A DNA stretch of 49,002 nt from Vulcanimicrobiota bacterium (GTDB taxonomy: Bacteria > Vulcanimicrobiota > Vulcanimicrobiia > Vulcanimicrobiales > Vulcanimicrobiaceae): the NCBI GenBank assembly GCA_013036315.1, contig JAAXMC010000066.1:1-49002 (forward strand), read 5' to 3'. The notes beneath the pieces were generated by a model that worked only from the letters and a program-made list of their open reading frames with translations, ran no database searches and was not told the DNA's origin. Of the stretch, positions 8,655 to 16,116 are shown piece after piece (the stretch's first letter is position 1; each line of letters opens with the position of its first letter). The position numbers were made by a program, and so were the translations under genes.

Positions 8655-10226
8655 TTATTGGATATTATTCGGAGTTAGCACGAACTTTGCATCGGGATAA
8701 TCAATCGTCCAATCAAAGTGCCGCAAGAAATCATTGCCAATCGCTCCGCCGTCCTCGCCAAAGACGCCCGAGCCGACAAAACACAGCGGCGGGCTTTGGT
8801 ATTTGTACGGACCGATCAACGCTTGGCTAAGCAGAACGCAATTGCCCGATCCGGTCGCGCCGGTGTAATCGGTATAACCGAGTTGCACGGGGTCGGATTC
8901 AATCATGGTGCCTTGGAAACCGCGCGTTCCCGCTCGCGGGCTGAATGACTCCGTTGTGAGGTCGCTCGCCGAAACGGCTCCGCTTTCACGCAATCGTTGC
9001 GACAACAGCATGAAGTATGGCTCGCCCGTCGAGAAATATGGGAAGCCGTAGGCTTTACCGGAAAGGCGCATGCCGAAAACCGGCCGGCGTATCGTTAGGT
9101 CGATGGGAAACGCAAAAGCGCCGGCGGTTACCGCCGGTTGCATGTTTGCCGGGTTAAAGAGCTGCATCCGCCGGCTCGAAAGATCGATCTCGGCGATAAC
9201 ACCGGCATAGAAGTCGTAACCCAAGAGCCCGGCGATCCGGTTATCCGGATCGGCGATTCGTTCGATGATGACGTTATGCAGGGTGCTGTTGCCGGCCGTC
9301 AGGGATTGCACCAGGCCGTAACCCTGGTATCGCGGGTTGCCGGCAAAGGGCGAAAAGTCGGCGCCGTCGATAGCGACCACGCCTGCCCGGCCCGCAAAGT
9401 TGCTGAACAGCACGATCGACGGCGTTCCCGTGTCCAACACAAAAACGCCCGAAACGCCATTTACGGTCGCCGTGACGCGTGGTTGATAGCGCTGGTTGGA
9501 GAGATCGAAAAGATCGACGGGCACGGTCGCATCGCCGAATGTCCACGTCGCGGTCGGTTGAGGTGCAGTCAGATCGGCATCTGCAACATGTGAGGCAGTC
9601 AGAGCTGTAAACGTATATTGCAAGGAGTCGATCGTCCACTGGCTGACTGCTTTTTTGCCGGGCGCGACATCGGCATACGCGTCGATCGAGACGACCGTTC
9701 TGGCCGGGCCTTCGGGATCGACCACGGCCTGTAAGAACGCGCCGGAATTTGGATCCTCGTAAATGTCCATGGGCGGCGCAACCGTCGGCTTGACCCGGAG
9801 AATCGTGGTCGTCACGCCGCGTACCTGCGCGGTACCGCTAACCGTCATGTCGGGAATCGAGGCGAGCGTTTCCGCGCGAATGAGATTGAGGTCGTATGCA
9901 ACCTGCGCCGGTTTGCCGGCTTGCTTGACCATGAAGCCGTTCGGGTCGCTTTCCCAAACCATCGTCCCGGTGAATCCCATTTGTTCGCTAACGCGGCCGC
10001 CTGCGGCAGTGAGCGTGTCGCGGTAGGCGATGCCGGTGCGTTTCTCGGCAAATGTATCGAGGGCGCGGCCATTGGTCCGCGTCCCGGCCGCAACCCAACC
10101 TTGCACGCTTGGGTCGCCGGCTTGCCACCCGACATATTGTGCGTGCTTTGCAAGCAAGGCAGATGCGTCGTTTTTTGCGGAAACCGAAAGGAACACGGCT
10201 CCGAGTATCACGGCCAATAGGCTCAT
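8655..10226 (-). CDS. Secreted retropepsin-like aspartyl protease (DTG / STG)
   Basis: 523 residues from the ATG at 10226. This start has AGGAGGG about 6 bases upstream and begins a signal peptide (MSLLAVILGAVFLSVSA); the TTG nine codons earlier has neither. Residues 20-220 form an N-terminal domain resembling the LolA-like part found before such proteases. The first retropepsin unit has VFVLDTGTPS with D265. A second unit, near residue 400, has STG where DTG is expected, so the second catalytic Asp may be lost. IAGLLGYDF and GAIGNDFLRHFDWTIDY fit the conserved G-x-D-hydrophobic segments of the family. Paralog of the next gene upstream. Substrate unknown. Confidence 0.8.
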   Translation of the reverse strand: MSLLAVILGAVFLSVSAKNDASALLAKHAQYVGWQAGDPSVQGWVAAGTRTNGRALDTFAEKRTGIAYRDTLTAAGGRVSEQMGFTGTMVWESDPNGFMVKQAGKPAQVAYDLNLIRAETLASIPDMTVSGTAQVRGVTTTILRVKPTVAPPMDIYEDPNSGAFLQAVVDPEGPARTVVSIDAYADVAPGKKAVSQWTIDSLQYTFTALTASHVADADLTAPQPTATWTFGDATVPVDLFDLSNQRYQPRVTATVNGVSGVFVLDTGTPSIVLFSNFAGRAGVVAIDGADFSPFAGNPRYQGYGLVQSLTAGNSTLHNVIIERIADPDNRIAGLLGYDFYAGVIAEIDLSSRRMQLFNPANMQPAVTAGAFAFPIDLTIRRPVFGMRLSGKAYGFPYFSTGEPYFMLLSQRLRESGAVSASDLTTESFSPRAGTRGFQGTMIESDPVQLGYTDYTGATGSGNCVLLSQALIGPYKYQSPPLCFVGSGVFGEDGGAIGNDFLRHFDWTIDYPDAKFVLTPNNIQ

Positions 10227-10296
10227 CCCGACCCTCCTATAACAGCGTAACAAAACTCCCTTAGCGTGCCGGAGTGGGAAATCATCCTTGCTAGTT

Positions 10297-11766
10297 CTAC
10301 TTTGCCTGCGGAGCGAGGATCATAGCGGCATGCTGATAATCAAAATGGAGCTTTCCTAAACCTTTGAGAAAATCGTAGCCCAACAGGGCATTATGCAATC
10401 CGAAATCAGGAACCGTGCAGGCATTCGGCTTATCGTAGACGATCGGGCCGAGAGTCATATCGTCCAATAAGCCGCATCCTCCCAAAACGCCGGCCGCAGT
10501 TATGTGAAGGCCGTACGTGTAGAGCAACTGTGGGTCGATAAGGATTACCCTAGGGCTGCCTGTATCAAGCAGCGCATTGACCGTAGCCGTTTTCCCTTGG
10601 ACTCCCATTTCCGTGAAGGGAACACCAGAACTCAAATCGACGGCAATGTGAACGCCGGGAACCGTTGATTCATCGACGGCGGTGGGATCCTGGATCTGCA
10701 CGGTCGATTGCTGAAAATCAACACTTACAAACGCGCCGGCGAGCAGATCAAAACCCAGCAGCCCGTCGGGTGCCGCATCATCGATCGCGCCGGATCCAAA
10801 ATACAGCGTGACGTTGTGAAGCGTGTTTCCGCCGATCTCAAGCGAGTCGGCAATGCCGGAATCGTTCTGCTCGGAGCCGTAAAGCGTGTAAGTAGTAGCG
10901 TGGCCTTGCGCTTTGATGCCGGCACGGCGCGCAAAGGCACCGCTCAAAAACAAGCTTGAAGCGCCTGAGTCGAGTAGAAACTGACCCTCGACACCATTCA
11001 CGCGGGCGGTCACGATAATCCGATCGCTAGTCAAACGGATTTTAAAAGGTGTGGCATTCGTAAAGTCCCAATGGGCCGCGGGTCGAGGCGGATGCAGATC
11101 GTCGCCGGTCAAAGGAGCGCCCAGCCGGATATTGCTGGCGCCATGAATGCTCTTCTCTCCGTCAACCTGCCATCGGCCCACAAATCGTTTTTCGTTTTGT
11201 GTTTGGTAATCGAGCACATGGATCGTCTTTTCGTGGTCGCCCTTCGGGTCGATGACGATACCGCCGTACTGACCGCTTGCAGGATCCACGTAGAGGTCGA
11301 CTGCCGCTGCCGACGGGGCTTGCAAATGCACGACGTTATAGGTGGCGTTCCAGCGTTGTTCGGTTCTCGCGGACGTCCACGGCATCTGCGCGTAACCATC
11401 GACGAAGAAGAGGTCCTCGGCCAGTCGCGCTCTTGCGGTGCCGCCCACAATAGGCACGGTAAAACCATTCTCATCGGAATACCAAAAAAGGTTTCCCGTG
11501 AACCCGGTCGACCAATTTACAGCAGACTTGACCTCGTGCGTATCCGCCCGAAAGAGTGCGCCGATACGCTTGATTTCTTGCGTTTTTACTATTTCGGTGC
11601 CGTTGGTCACCGTATCCGTCATTTGAAGAAAATGGGTTTGATCGTCGTTAAACTGCCAACCCGTAAACGCCTTATGTCTTGCCAATAAAGATGCCGTGTC
11701 GTCGGCGCGCGACGGCGGTGGCAGTATCGCCAACGCACCAAGCAAAAGAAATGACAGCATCCGCAT
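10297..11766 (-). CDS. Secreted retropepsin-like aspartyl protease (DSG / DTG)
   Basis: 489 residues, signal peptide ending near PPPSRADD, and GGGAGTG before the ATG. The N-terminal domain (about 22-230) matches the downstream paralog: ASLLARHKAFTGWQ against ASALLAKHAQYVGWQ, and a shared FTG-x-[LM]-[FV]-W-x-SD-x-NGF block. Two retropepsin units follow, FLLDSGASSLFL with D266 and ALLDTGSPRVIL with D401; both catalytic Asp residues are present. GLLGFDLLAG and ALLGYDFLKGLGKLHFDY are the post-active-site segments. Probably made by local duplication with its neighbour; first gene of the minus-strand secreted block. Confidence 0.82.
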   Translation of the reverse strand: MRMLSFLLLGALAILPPPSRADDTASLLARHKAFTGWQFNDDQTHFLQMTDTVTNGTEIVKTQEIKRIGALFRADTHEVKSAVNWSTGFTGNLFWYSDENGFTVPIVGGTARARLAEDLFFVDGYAQMPWTSARTEQRWNATYNVVHLQAPSAAAVDLYVDPASGQYGGIVIDPKGDHEKTIHVLDYQTQNEKRFVGRWQVDGEKSIHGASNIRLGAPLTGDDLHPPRPAAHWDFTNATPFKIRLTSDRIIVTARVNGVEGQFLLDSGASSLFLSGAFARRAGIKAQGHATTYTLYGSEQNDSGIADSLEIGGNTLHNVTLYFGSGAIDDAAPDGLLGFDLLAGAFVSVDFQQSTVQIQDPTAVDESTVPGVHIAVDLSSGVPFTEMGVQGKTATVNALLDTGSPRVILIDPQLLYTYGLHITAAGVLGGCGLLDDMTLGPIVYDKPNACTVPDFGLHNALLGYDFLKGLGKLHFDYQHAAMILAPQAK

Positions 11767-11825
11767 TGTGGTTCACTCCCGAAGCAGCGCTGCAACCGGC
11801 TGGCTGACTTCGAGGTTTGGCGGCC

Positions 11826-11855
11826 TTGATACCTGGCCCCGGGATTTGATACAGT
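11826..11855 (+). promoter_or_regulatory. Candidate promoter for tRNA-Met
   Basis: -35 TTGATA (11826-11831), 18-base spacer, -10 TACAGT (11850-11855), 27 bases before the tRNA. Confidence 0.5.
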
Positions 11856-11882
11856 AGAGCGTCGGAGGGAAACCGGCGCAAC

Positions 11883-11957
11883 GGCTCGGTAGCTCAGTGG
11901 TAGAGCGGGGGACTCATAAGCCCTAGGTCGTAGGTTCAAATCCTACCCGAGTCACCA
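11883..11957 (+). tRNA. tRNA-Met (CAT), elongator type
   Basis: Acceptor GGCTCGG/CCGAGTC, discriminator A, CCA encoded. Anticodon loop CTCATAA with CAT at 11915-11917. T arm GTAGG-TTCAAAT-CCTAC. The paired 1-72 position and normal D stem argue against initiator tRNA. The innermost anticodon-stem pair is A-G, a mismatch. A tRNA-Ile2 (lysidine-modified CAT) identity cannot be excluded. Confidence 0.88.
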
Positions 11958-12014
11958 ATTTTCGCGGGCGCTGACGGCGCAGGTGCTTGAAAAGCGCCTG
12001 TGAATTCACAAACT

Positions 12015-12251
12015 ATGTCTACCATACCGTGTGATTTCTGTCCGCATGCCGTCGACCGCAATCAAATGGAAGAAATCGAGATCTCGCATTACGTGCCCGA
12101 TAGCGAGGGAGACGACTTAGCTTACGCGCGTACGTATTTTTTCGGACATCCGGACTGCGTGCGGAAGTTCTACCGGTCACTGATCGATCACAAGCTCGAT
12201 CTGTTCAAGCATATTCCGAGCGCGGGGAACTCGCCGGAGAGTGCTCGCTAA
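12015..12251 (+). CDS. Small Cys/His protein, possible zinc-binding
   Basis: 78 residues from the ATG at 12015 (a GTG five codons earlier is the alternative). CDFC near the N-terminus and HPDC near residue 48 could form a CxxC/HxxC metal site. The sequence between is acidic and aromatic (ISHYVPDSEGDDLAYARTYF), and the end (YRSLIDHKLDLFKHIPS) is helical. No family recognised. It sits alone between tRNA-Met and tRNA-Arg(CCG) with no clear ribosome binding site, so the call rests on length, composition and the Cys spacing. Confidence 0.55.
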   Translation: MSTIPCDFCPHAVDRNQMEEIEISHYVPDSEGDDLAYARTYFFGHPDCVRKFYRSLIDHKLDLFKHIPSAGNSPESAR

Positions 12252-12272
12252 GGATTGCATGTCACGAGTCGT

Positions 12273-12346
12273 GCGCTCGTAGCTCAGTTGGATAGAGCGC
12301 TTCCCTCCGAAGGAAGAGGCCGCGAGTTCGAGTCCCGCCGAGCGCA
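12273..12346 (+). tRNA. tRNA-Arg (CCG)
   Basis: Acceptor GCGCTCG/CGAGCGC, discriminator A, anticodon stem CTTCC/GGAAG with loop CTCCGAA and CCG at 12307-12309. CCA is not encoded. It ends 18 bases before the tadA start, so the two may share a transcript. Confidence 0.97.
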
Positions 12347-12364
12347 AATTCTCATAGAATACAG

Positions 12365-12814
12365 ATGCTCGCTTTAGACGAACGATACATTCGCCGTGCG
12401 CTGCAGCTTGCGGCCGAAGCTGAAGCGTCGGGCGACGTGCCGATCGGCGCGGTGCTCGTGGCCGGCGAACTGGTTGTAGAAGCAAAAAACGAAAAGGAGC
12501 TGCGCGGTGATGCCACGGCTCACGCGGAGATGTTGGCGCTGCAGCAGGCGGCCTCCAAACTGAAAGTTTGGCGGCTTCCGGAAGCCACGCTCTACGTAAC
12601 GAAGGAGCCGTGCGTCATGTGCGCCGGTGCGATGGTTGCCGCCCGAATCAAACGGCTCGTCTATGGCTGCAAAGATCCCAAAGGCGGCGCTGCGGGGAGC
12701 ATCGTCGATCTCGTAAGGAACGCGGAACTAAACCACCGGCTGGAGGTAACCGGCGGTGTATTAGAAGATGAAACCGCGGCGCAACTGCAGGCGTTCTTCC
12801 AAAAGCGCCGATAA
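12365..12814 (+). CDS. tadA: tRNA-specific adenosine deaminase TadA
   Basis: Converts A34 to inosine in tRNA-Arg(ACG), letting it read CGU, CGC and CGA. The Zn site is complete: HAE (H53, with proton-shuttle E55) and PCVMC (C83, C86). Also visible are DVPIGAVLV and the substrate-loop VYGCKDPKGGAAGS. Length is 149 residues, typical for the family. It lies directly after tRNA-Arg(CCG); its expected substrate tRNA-Arg(ACG) is encoded 7 kb away at 5469-5542. No terminator is visible before the repeat element that follows. Confidence 0.95.
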   Translation: MLALDERYIRRALQLAAEAEASGDVPIGAVLVAGELVVEAKNEKELRGDATAHAEMLALQQAASKLKVWRLPEATLYVTKEPCVMCAGAMVAARIKRLVYGCKDPKGGAAGSIVDLVRNAELNHRLEVTGGVLEDETAAQLQAFFQKRR

Positions 12815-12836
12815 AACCAGATGGCAGATGGGCCGA

Positions 12837-12899
12837 AGGCCGGGGGCCCCACGCGCTTCGCGCGTGGGGGCGTGGAGCGCGCAGCGCGGATACGCCTTT
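12837..12899 (+). repeat. Structured intergenic repeat element, copy B
   Basis: Contains CCCCACGCGC-TTC-GCGCGTGGGG (12847-12869), then GCGTGGAGCGCGCAGCGCGG and a CGCC end followed by TTTTA. It matches copy A (5331-5390, minus strand) in stem length, loop size, the GAGC..GCGCAGCGCG core and the trailing CGCCTnTTA. Confidence 0.7.
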
Positions 12900-12905
12900 T
12901 AGGTA

Positions 12906-12934
12906 CTCCGTAAAAACCTTCGGTTTTTACGGAG
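12906..12934. repeat. Perfect palindrome overlapping the tRNA-Ser(CGA) 5' end
   Basis: CTCCGTAAAAACC (12906-12918) pairs perfectly with GGTTTTTACGGAG (12922-12934). The last four bases of the right arm are the first four bases of the tRNA acceptor stem. On the unprocessed transcript this hairpin competes with acceptor-stem formation. Confidence 0.85.
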
Positions 12935-13018
12935 AGGTGGTCGAGTGGTTGAAGGCACCCGCCTCGAAAGCGGGCGAACGTGATGAGCGTTCCGAGAGTT
13001 CGAATCTCTCCCTCTCCG
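12931..13018 (+). tRNA. tRNA-Ser (CGA)
   Basis: Acceptor GGAGAGG/CCTCTCC, discriminator G, anticodon stem CCCGC/GCGGG with loop CTCGAAA and CGA at 12965-12967, long variable arm, T arm GAGAG-TTCGAAT-CTCTC. CCA is not encoded. Confidence 0.97.
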
Positions 13019-13028
13019 AAGTGATACT

Positions 13029-13053
13029 AGCCCGGCGATTCGCCGGGCTTTTT
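13029..13053 (+). terminator. Rho-independent terminator after tRNA-Ser(CGA)
   Basis: Stem AGCCCGGCG, loop ATT, CGCCGGGCT, followed by TTTTATT. It also separates the tRNA from the convergent minus-strand gene ending at 13055. Confidence 0.88.
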
Positions 13054-13054
13054 A

Positions 13055-13558
13055 TTAGGTTCCAAATGGCGGGTGATAAGCTTCGAGTGGAACGATCGCT
13101 TTGCTGTAATTCGCGCCGTTGAATGCGTCGCCCATGAAGATGCCATCCCAAAAGCGCAGGTTGGCGCTCGAAAGATCGGTCGGGATCCGAAAGTCAAGCT
13201 CGGCCGTACGTTCAGCGCCGGGCTGCAGAACGAATCCGCCGGAGGTAAGCGGATAAAAATTGTGCCCGAAGCCGCCTGAGTCGAAGGCGCGCACGTAGGC
13301 GATAGTGTCACGCCATTGATAGTTTACGGTTTTCGCCCGATTTTGAATCTTTACGGCGACTCGATACTGCCTCGTGCCGTTCGGCAGCGTATGTGCGCGA
13401 ATTTGCGTGACGGTGAAGAAGAAATCGTCATGCTGGATCGGCGTTCCGAGCGCGACGACGTATGGCGGGCGTATCTGCGGCCAGAGCATGAACCCTGCGA
13501 GCAGAAGAGCGACGACGATGAGGGCCGCACCGCTCACGACGTACCGAACGTTGCGCAT
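13055..13558 (-). CDS. Membrane-anchored protein with DUF4352-like domain
   Basis: 167 residues with one N-terminal transmembrane or signal-anchor helix (about 7-27). The rest is an all-beta domain: DDFFFTVTQIRAHTLPNG, then YRVAVKIQNRAKTVNYQW, GGFVLQPGAERTAELDFRIP and a final strand. This is the layout of DUF4352-like immunoglobulin-type domains, known from many exported proteins of unknown role. The gene stops right at the tRNA-Ser terminator and runs convergently to it. The promoter should lie in the 48 bases between it and the next minus-strand gene or upstream of that. Confidence 0.7.
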   Translation of the reverse strand: MRNVRYVVSGAALIVVALLLAGFMLWPQIRPPYVVALGTPIQHDDFFFTVTQIRAHTLPNGTRQYRVAVKIQNRAKTVNYQWRDTIAYVRAFDSGGFGHNFYPLTSGGFVLQPGAERTAELDFRIPTDLSSANLRFWDGIFMGDAFNGANYSKAIVPLEAYHPPFGT

Positions 13559-13606
13559 ATCCTTTACTTTGTATCACAAAGTAACTGGGAGCGCAAGCGT
13601 GGGGCT

Positions 13607-14326
13607 TTAAGGGCCGAGGCGCGGATCCGGCGGCGTTGCCGGAAATTCGAATTGGTCGTACGTCGTGTCCGAAACGACTTGGAATGTGAGCGGGCCTACG
13701 TGCTGGCGCGAAGTGAACGTGCCGTGCGTGATAACCCAGTGATTTTGCAAAACCTGGTAATCGAGCGTGATGATTTCATCGTCGCCGCCGGTTGTCCGCA
13801 TTTCGATGCGCGCCGGTAAGTGCGTTCGCGGGTCTTCGATGACCTGGGCCGGATAGAGCGAGCCCGTCGCATACATCGGCGTCGGCGCGATTAGGATATC
13901 CGCGCGCGCGGGCGTAGAGTCGGGCGCGTAGCTGGGCGCCCAGAAGCTGAAGTACGGAACCAAAACGTCCACAGTCGCATCGGCCGGCGGTAAAGGGAAT
14001 ACCCCTGGCGGCGAGCGTTGCAGCGTGATGTCGACGCGCTTGAGATTTGCGAACCACGAAAACGTGAATTGCGTAAACGGATCGAAATACGGAATGATCG
14101 GGAACGCCTGCCCGGTTCGCTCCGCGCCTTGCGGGAGATCCTGCATGACGGCGTAATTGTCGGCCTGCCGCACCTTAACGGTCCGGTCGATATCCTGCGT
14201 GCGGCCCAGGCTCGCAGCCGAGACATGCGTGTGTTCGCGGTACACGATGAAAGCCGGCGCGTTTTGCACGTACGCTGCAGCGGTGCGGTTCATCAGATTC
14301 GCCAGCGCGACATCGGCCGAGGTCAT
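13607..14326 (-). CDS. Conserved hypothetical protein, possible exported LolA-like fold
   Basis: 239 residues from the ATG at 14326; ATGs at 14380 and 14437 give longer forms overlapping the divergent amidohydrolase start, and none adds a convincing signal peptide. The sequence is rich in beta strands (FQVVSDTTYDQFEF, LPARIEMRTTGGDDEIITLD) and resembles in style the LolA-like N-terminal halves of the secreted proteases at 8655-11766, but this is only an impression. No motif gives a function. The start of the divergent gene lies 53 bases away, so the promoters overlap. Confidence 0.6.
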   Translation of the reverse strand: MTSADVALANLMNRTAAAYVQNAPAFIVYREHTHVSAASLGRTQDIDRTVKVRQADNYAVMQDLPQGAERTGQAFPIIPYFDPFTQFTFSWFANLKRVDITLQRSPPGVFPLPPADATVDVLVPYFSFWAPSYAPDSTPARADILIAPTPMYATGSLYPAQVIEDPRTHLPARIEMRTTGGDDEIITLDYQVLQNHWVITHGTFTSRQHVGPLTFQVVSDTTYDQFEFPATPPDPRLGP

Positions 14327-14378
14327 TTCTGCATGCTTCGCGCGGAGGGGCGGGTTCACCGCCGCGGAAAAGCGCTGC

Positions 14379-15575
14379 ATGACGGTCAGCCTGCACAACG
14401 AGGTCCTTTCGCGCGTAATCGACCTCCGGCGCGACATTCACCGCCATCCCGAGCTCGGGTTTGAGGAGACACGGACGCAAGGCGTGATCGAGCGCGAGCT
14501 GGATGCGATTGGCGTCGAACACCGGCGCTGCGCGCGCACGGGCGTGGTGGCGGTGATTCGCGGCGCGCATCCGGGACACGTTGCAGGCTTGCGCGCCGAC
14601 ATGGACGCGCTTCCGATCACCGAGCGGTCGGGTGAGCCGTTTTCGTCCGAAGTTGAAGGCCAAATGCACGCGTGCGGCCACGACGCGCACACCGCGATGC
14701 TGCTCGGCGCGGCGCATGTGTTGCAAGGAATGCGCGACGATCTGCGCGGAACCGCGGTGCTGTTGTTTCAGCCGGCGGAAGAAGGCGCAGGTGTGCCTTC
14801 GCTGGGCGGCGCGGAGCCGATGATTGCCGAAGGCGCACTCGACGATCCTAAAGTTGAAGCGATCGCAATGCTGCACGTCGATCATCGCCTGGAAACCGGA
14901 CAAATCGGCATTACGCCCGGTCCGGTAAACGCCTCCGCCGACGAGTTTATGATCTCCGTGCACGGCCGCGGCGGACATGGCGCGTATCCGCACACGGCGG
15001 CCGATGCGATTCCGGCCACGGCGGCGATGATCTTGGCGCTGCAGAACATCGCGTCGCGCGAGACGGATCCCTTGAAAAGCGTGGTCGTCACCGTAGGAAC
15101 CATTAACGGCGGTTACCGGAGCAATGTGATCGCCGACGAAATAAAAATGACGGGAACGCTGCGCGCGCACGACCCGGAGATCCGTAACGGTTTGGAAGCG
15201 CGCTTACGGCGGATCCTTGACGGCGTGGCAAGTGCGTACGGCGTCAGCGTGAAGCTCGACGTGCATTACGGCTATCCGCCCGTCGTGAATAATACGGCGC
15301 TTGCAGAGAACTTTGCGCGCTATATGAAAGCCAACTCGCAGCTTTCCGTCCAGCGCCCCGCCGCCACAATGGGAGCGGAGGACTTCGCATACTACGCTGA
15401 GCGCATTCCCGGCGTGCAAGTGCGGCTGGGTATTCTCAATCCGCAGGCGGGCTCGACCCACTCCGGGCATAGCCCGCTTTTTCGCATCGACGAGAAAGCA
15501 TTGCCGGTGGGCGTGGAAACGCTGGTCGGTTTTGCGCGATCGGTCGGTGCGGGCGAGGTGAGCGCGGATCCCTAG
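14379..15575 (+). CDS. M20-family amidohydrolase (hippurate hydrolase/N-acyl-amino-acid type)
   Basis: Metal-dependent hydrolase removing acyl groups from amino acids. The ATG at 14379 is chosen because the conserved block starts shortly after it; upstream codons have no similarity. Metal-ligand and catalytic motifs: HRHPELGFEE, GLRADMDALPI, MHACGHDAH (C99, H101), LFQPAEEG (E134/E135), HVDH near 166-169, HGRGGHGAYPHTAADAI in the dimerisation domain and GSTHSGHSPLF near the end. About 398 residues, normal for the family. The acyl group or amino acid cannot be told from sequence. It is followed 59 bases later by an SRPBCC gene. Confidence 0.9.
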   Translation: MTVSLHNEVLSRVIDLRRDIHRHPELGFEETRTQGVIERELDAIGVEHRRCARTGVVAVIRGAHPGHVAGLRADMDALPITERSGEPFSSEVEGQMHACGHDAHTAMLLGAAHVLQGMRDDLRGTAVLLFQPAEEGAGVPSLGGAEPMIAEGALDDPKVEAIAMLHVDHRLETGQIGITPGPVNASADEFMISVHGRGGHGAYPHTAADAIPATAAMILALQNIASRETDPLKSVVVTVGTINGGYRSNVIADEIKMTGTLRAHDPEIRNGLEARLRRILDGVASAYGVSVKLDVHYGYPPVVNNTALAENFARYMKANSQLSVQRPAATMGAEDFAYYAERIPGVQVRLGILNPQAGSTHSGHSPLFRIDEKALPVGVETLVGFARSVGAGEVSADP

Positions 15576-15634
15576 GGCTTGTGGATAACCCGCCGGGAGG
15601 GCACTAGATATAGGGGCATCGAAGGCCTAATGCC

Positions 15635-16102
15635 ATGGAAATACGTGCGTCCGTCGAGGTTCAGTCGCCGGCCGAGAGCGCCTTTTCGCTGTTGTGCGCG
15701 GTGGAAAAGTGGCCGCTGTGGCTGCCTTTCTTTCGCACGGCCAAATTGCGCGAACCGAACGAAACGTTGGGCCAGGGGAGCGAAATCTTCGTGCGGTCGG
15801 CGATTCCCGGCGAGGCCGAGCAACTGTTCGAAGTCGATCGTTTTATTCAGAATCACCAGGTCTCGCTCGTCGGCGCGTATTCGACGCGGCGGCGGCTCGA
15901 TTTTCGCCTTGAAAGCCGAAGCAAGTCCGCGCGCCTTCACGCGCGTCTCGAGTATCCCGCCTATGGAGGCCGGCTCGGCGTTTTATACGATCGCTTTCGC
16001 AGCGCGCGCAAGCTCAAAACGCAATTCGAAGAAGCCGTTGTGCATTTCAAGCACCTCGTCGAGTACGACGCTACGAAAGACGCATTGCTCGCGGATTTTT
16101 GA
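15635..16102 (+). CDS. SRPBCC (polyketide cyclase/START-like) family protein
   Basis: 155 residues starting MEIRASVEVQSPAESAFSLL, the usual first strand and helix of the SRPBCC fold. VEKWPLWLPFF and a long C-terminal helix (FEEAVVHFKHLVEYDA) complete the hydrophobic-pocket architecture used to bind lipids or aromatic ligands. The usual family length is 140-160. The ligand is unknown. The gene is in a plus-strand run with the amidohydrolase before it and the FmdB protein 14 bases after it. Confidence 0.8.
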   Translation: MEIRASVEVQSPAESAFSLLCAVEKWPLWLPFFRTAKLREPNETLGQGSEIFVRSAIPGEAEQLFEVDRFIQNHQVSLVGAYSTRRRLDFRLESRSKSARLHARLEYPAYGGRLGVLYDRFRSARKLKTQFEEAVVHFKHLVEYDATKDALLADF

Positions 16103-16116
16103 GGTATACTTCGGAA

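Noticed and set aside
5529-11870. Possible attachment-site repeat: TCCCTCCGAC in tRNA-Arg (5529-5538) occurs inverted at 11861-11870
   Set aside because: Only 10 bases, inverted and not direct, and no integrase is present; chance is a sufficient explanation.
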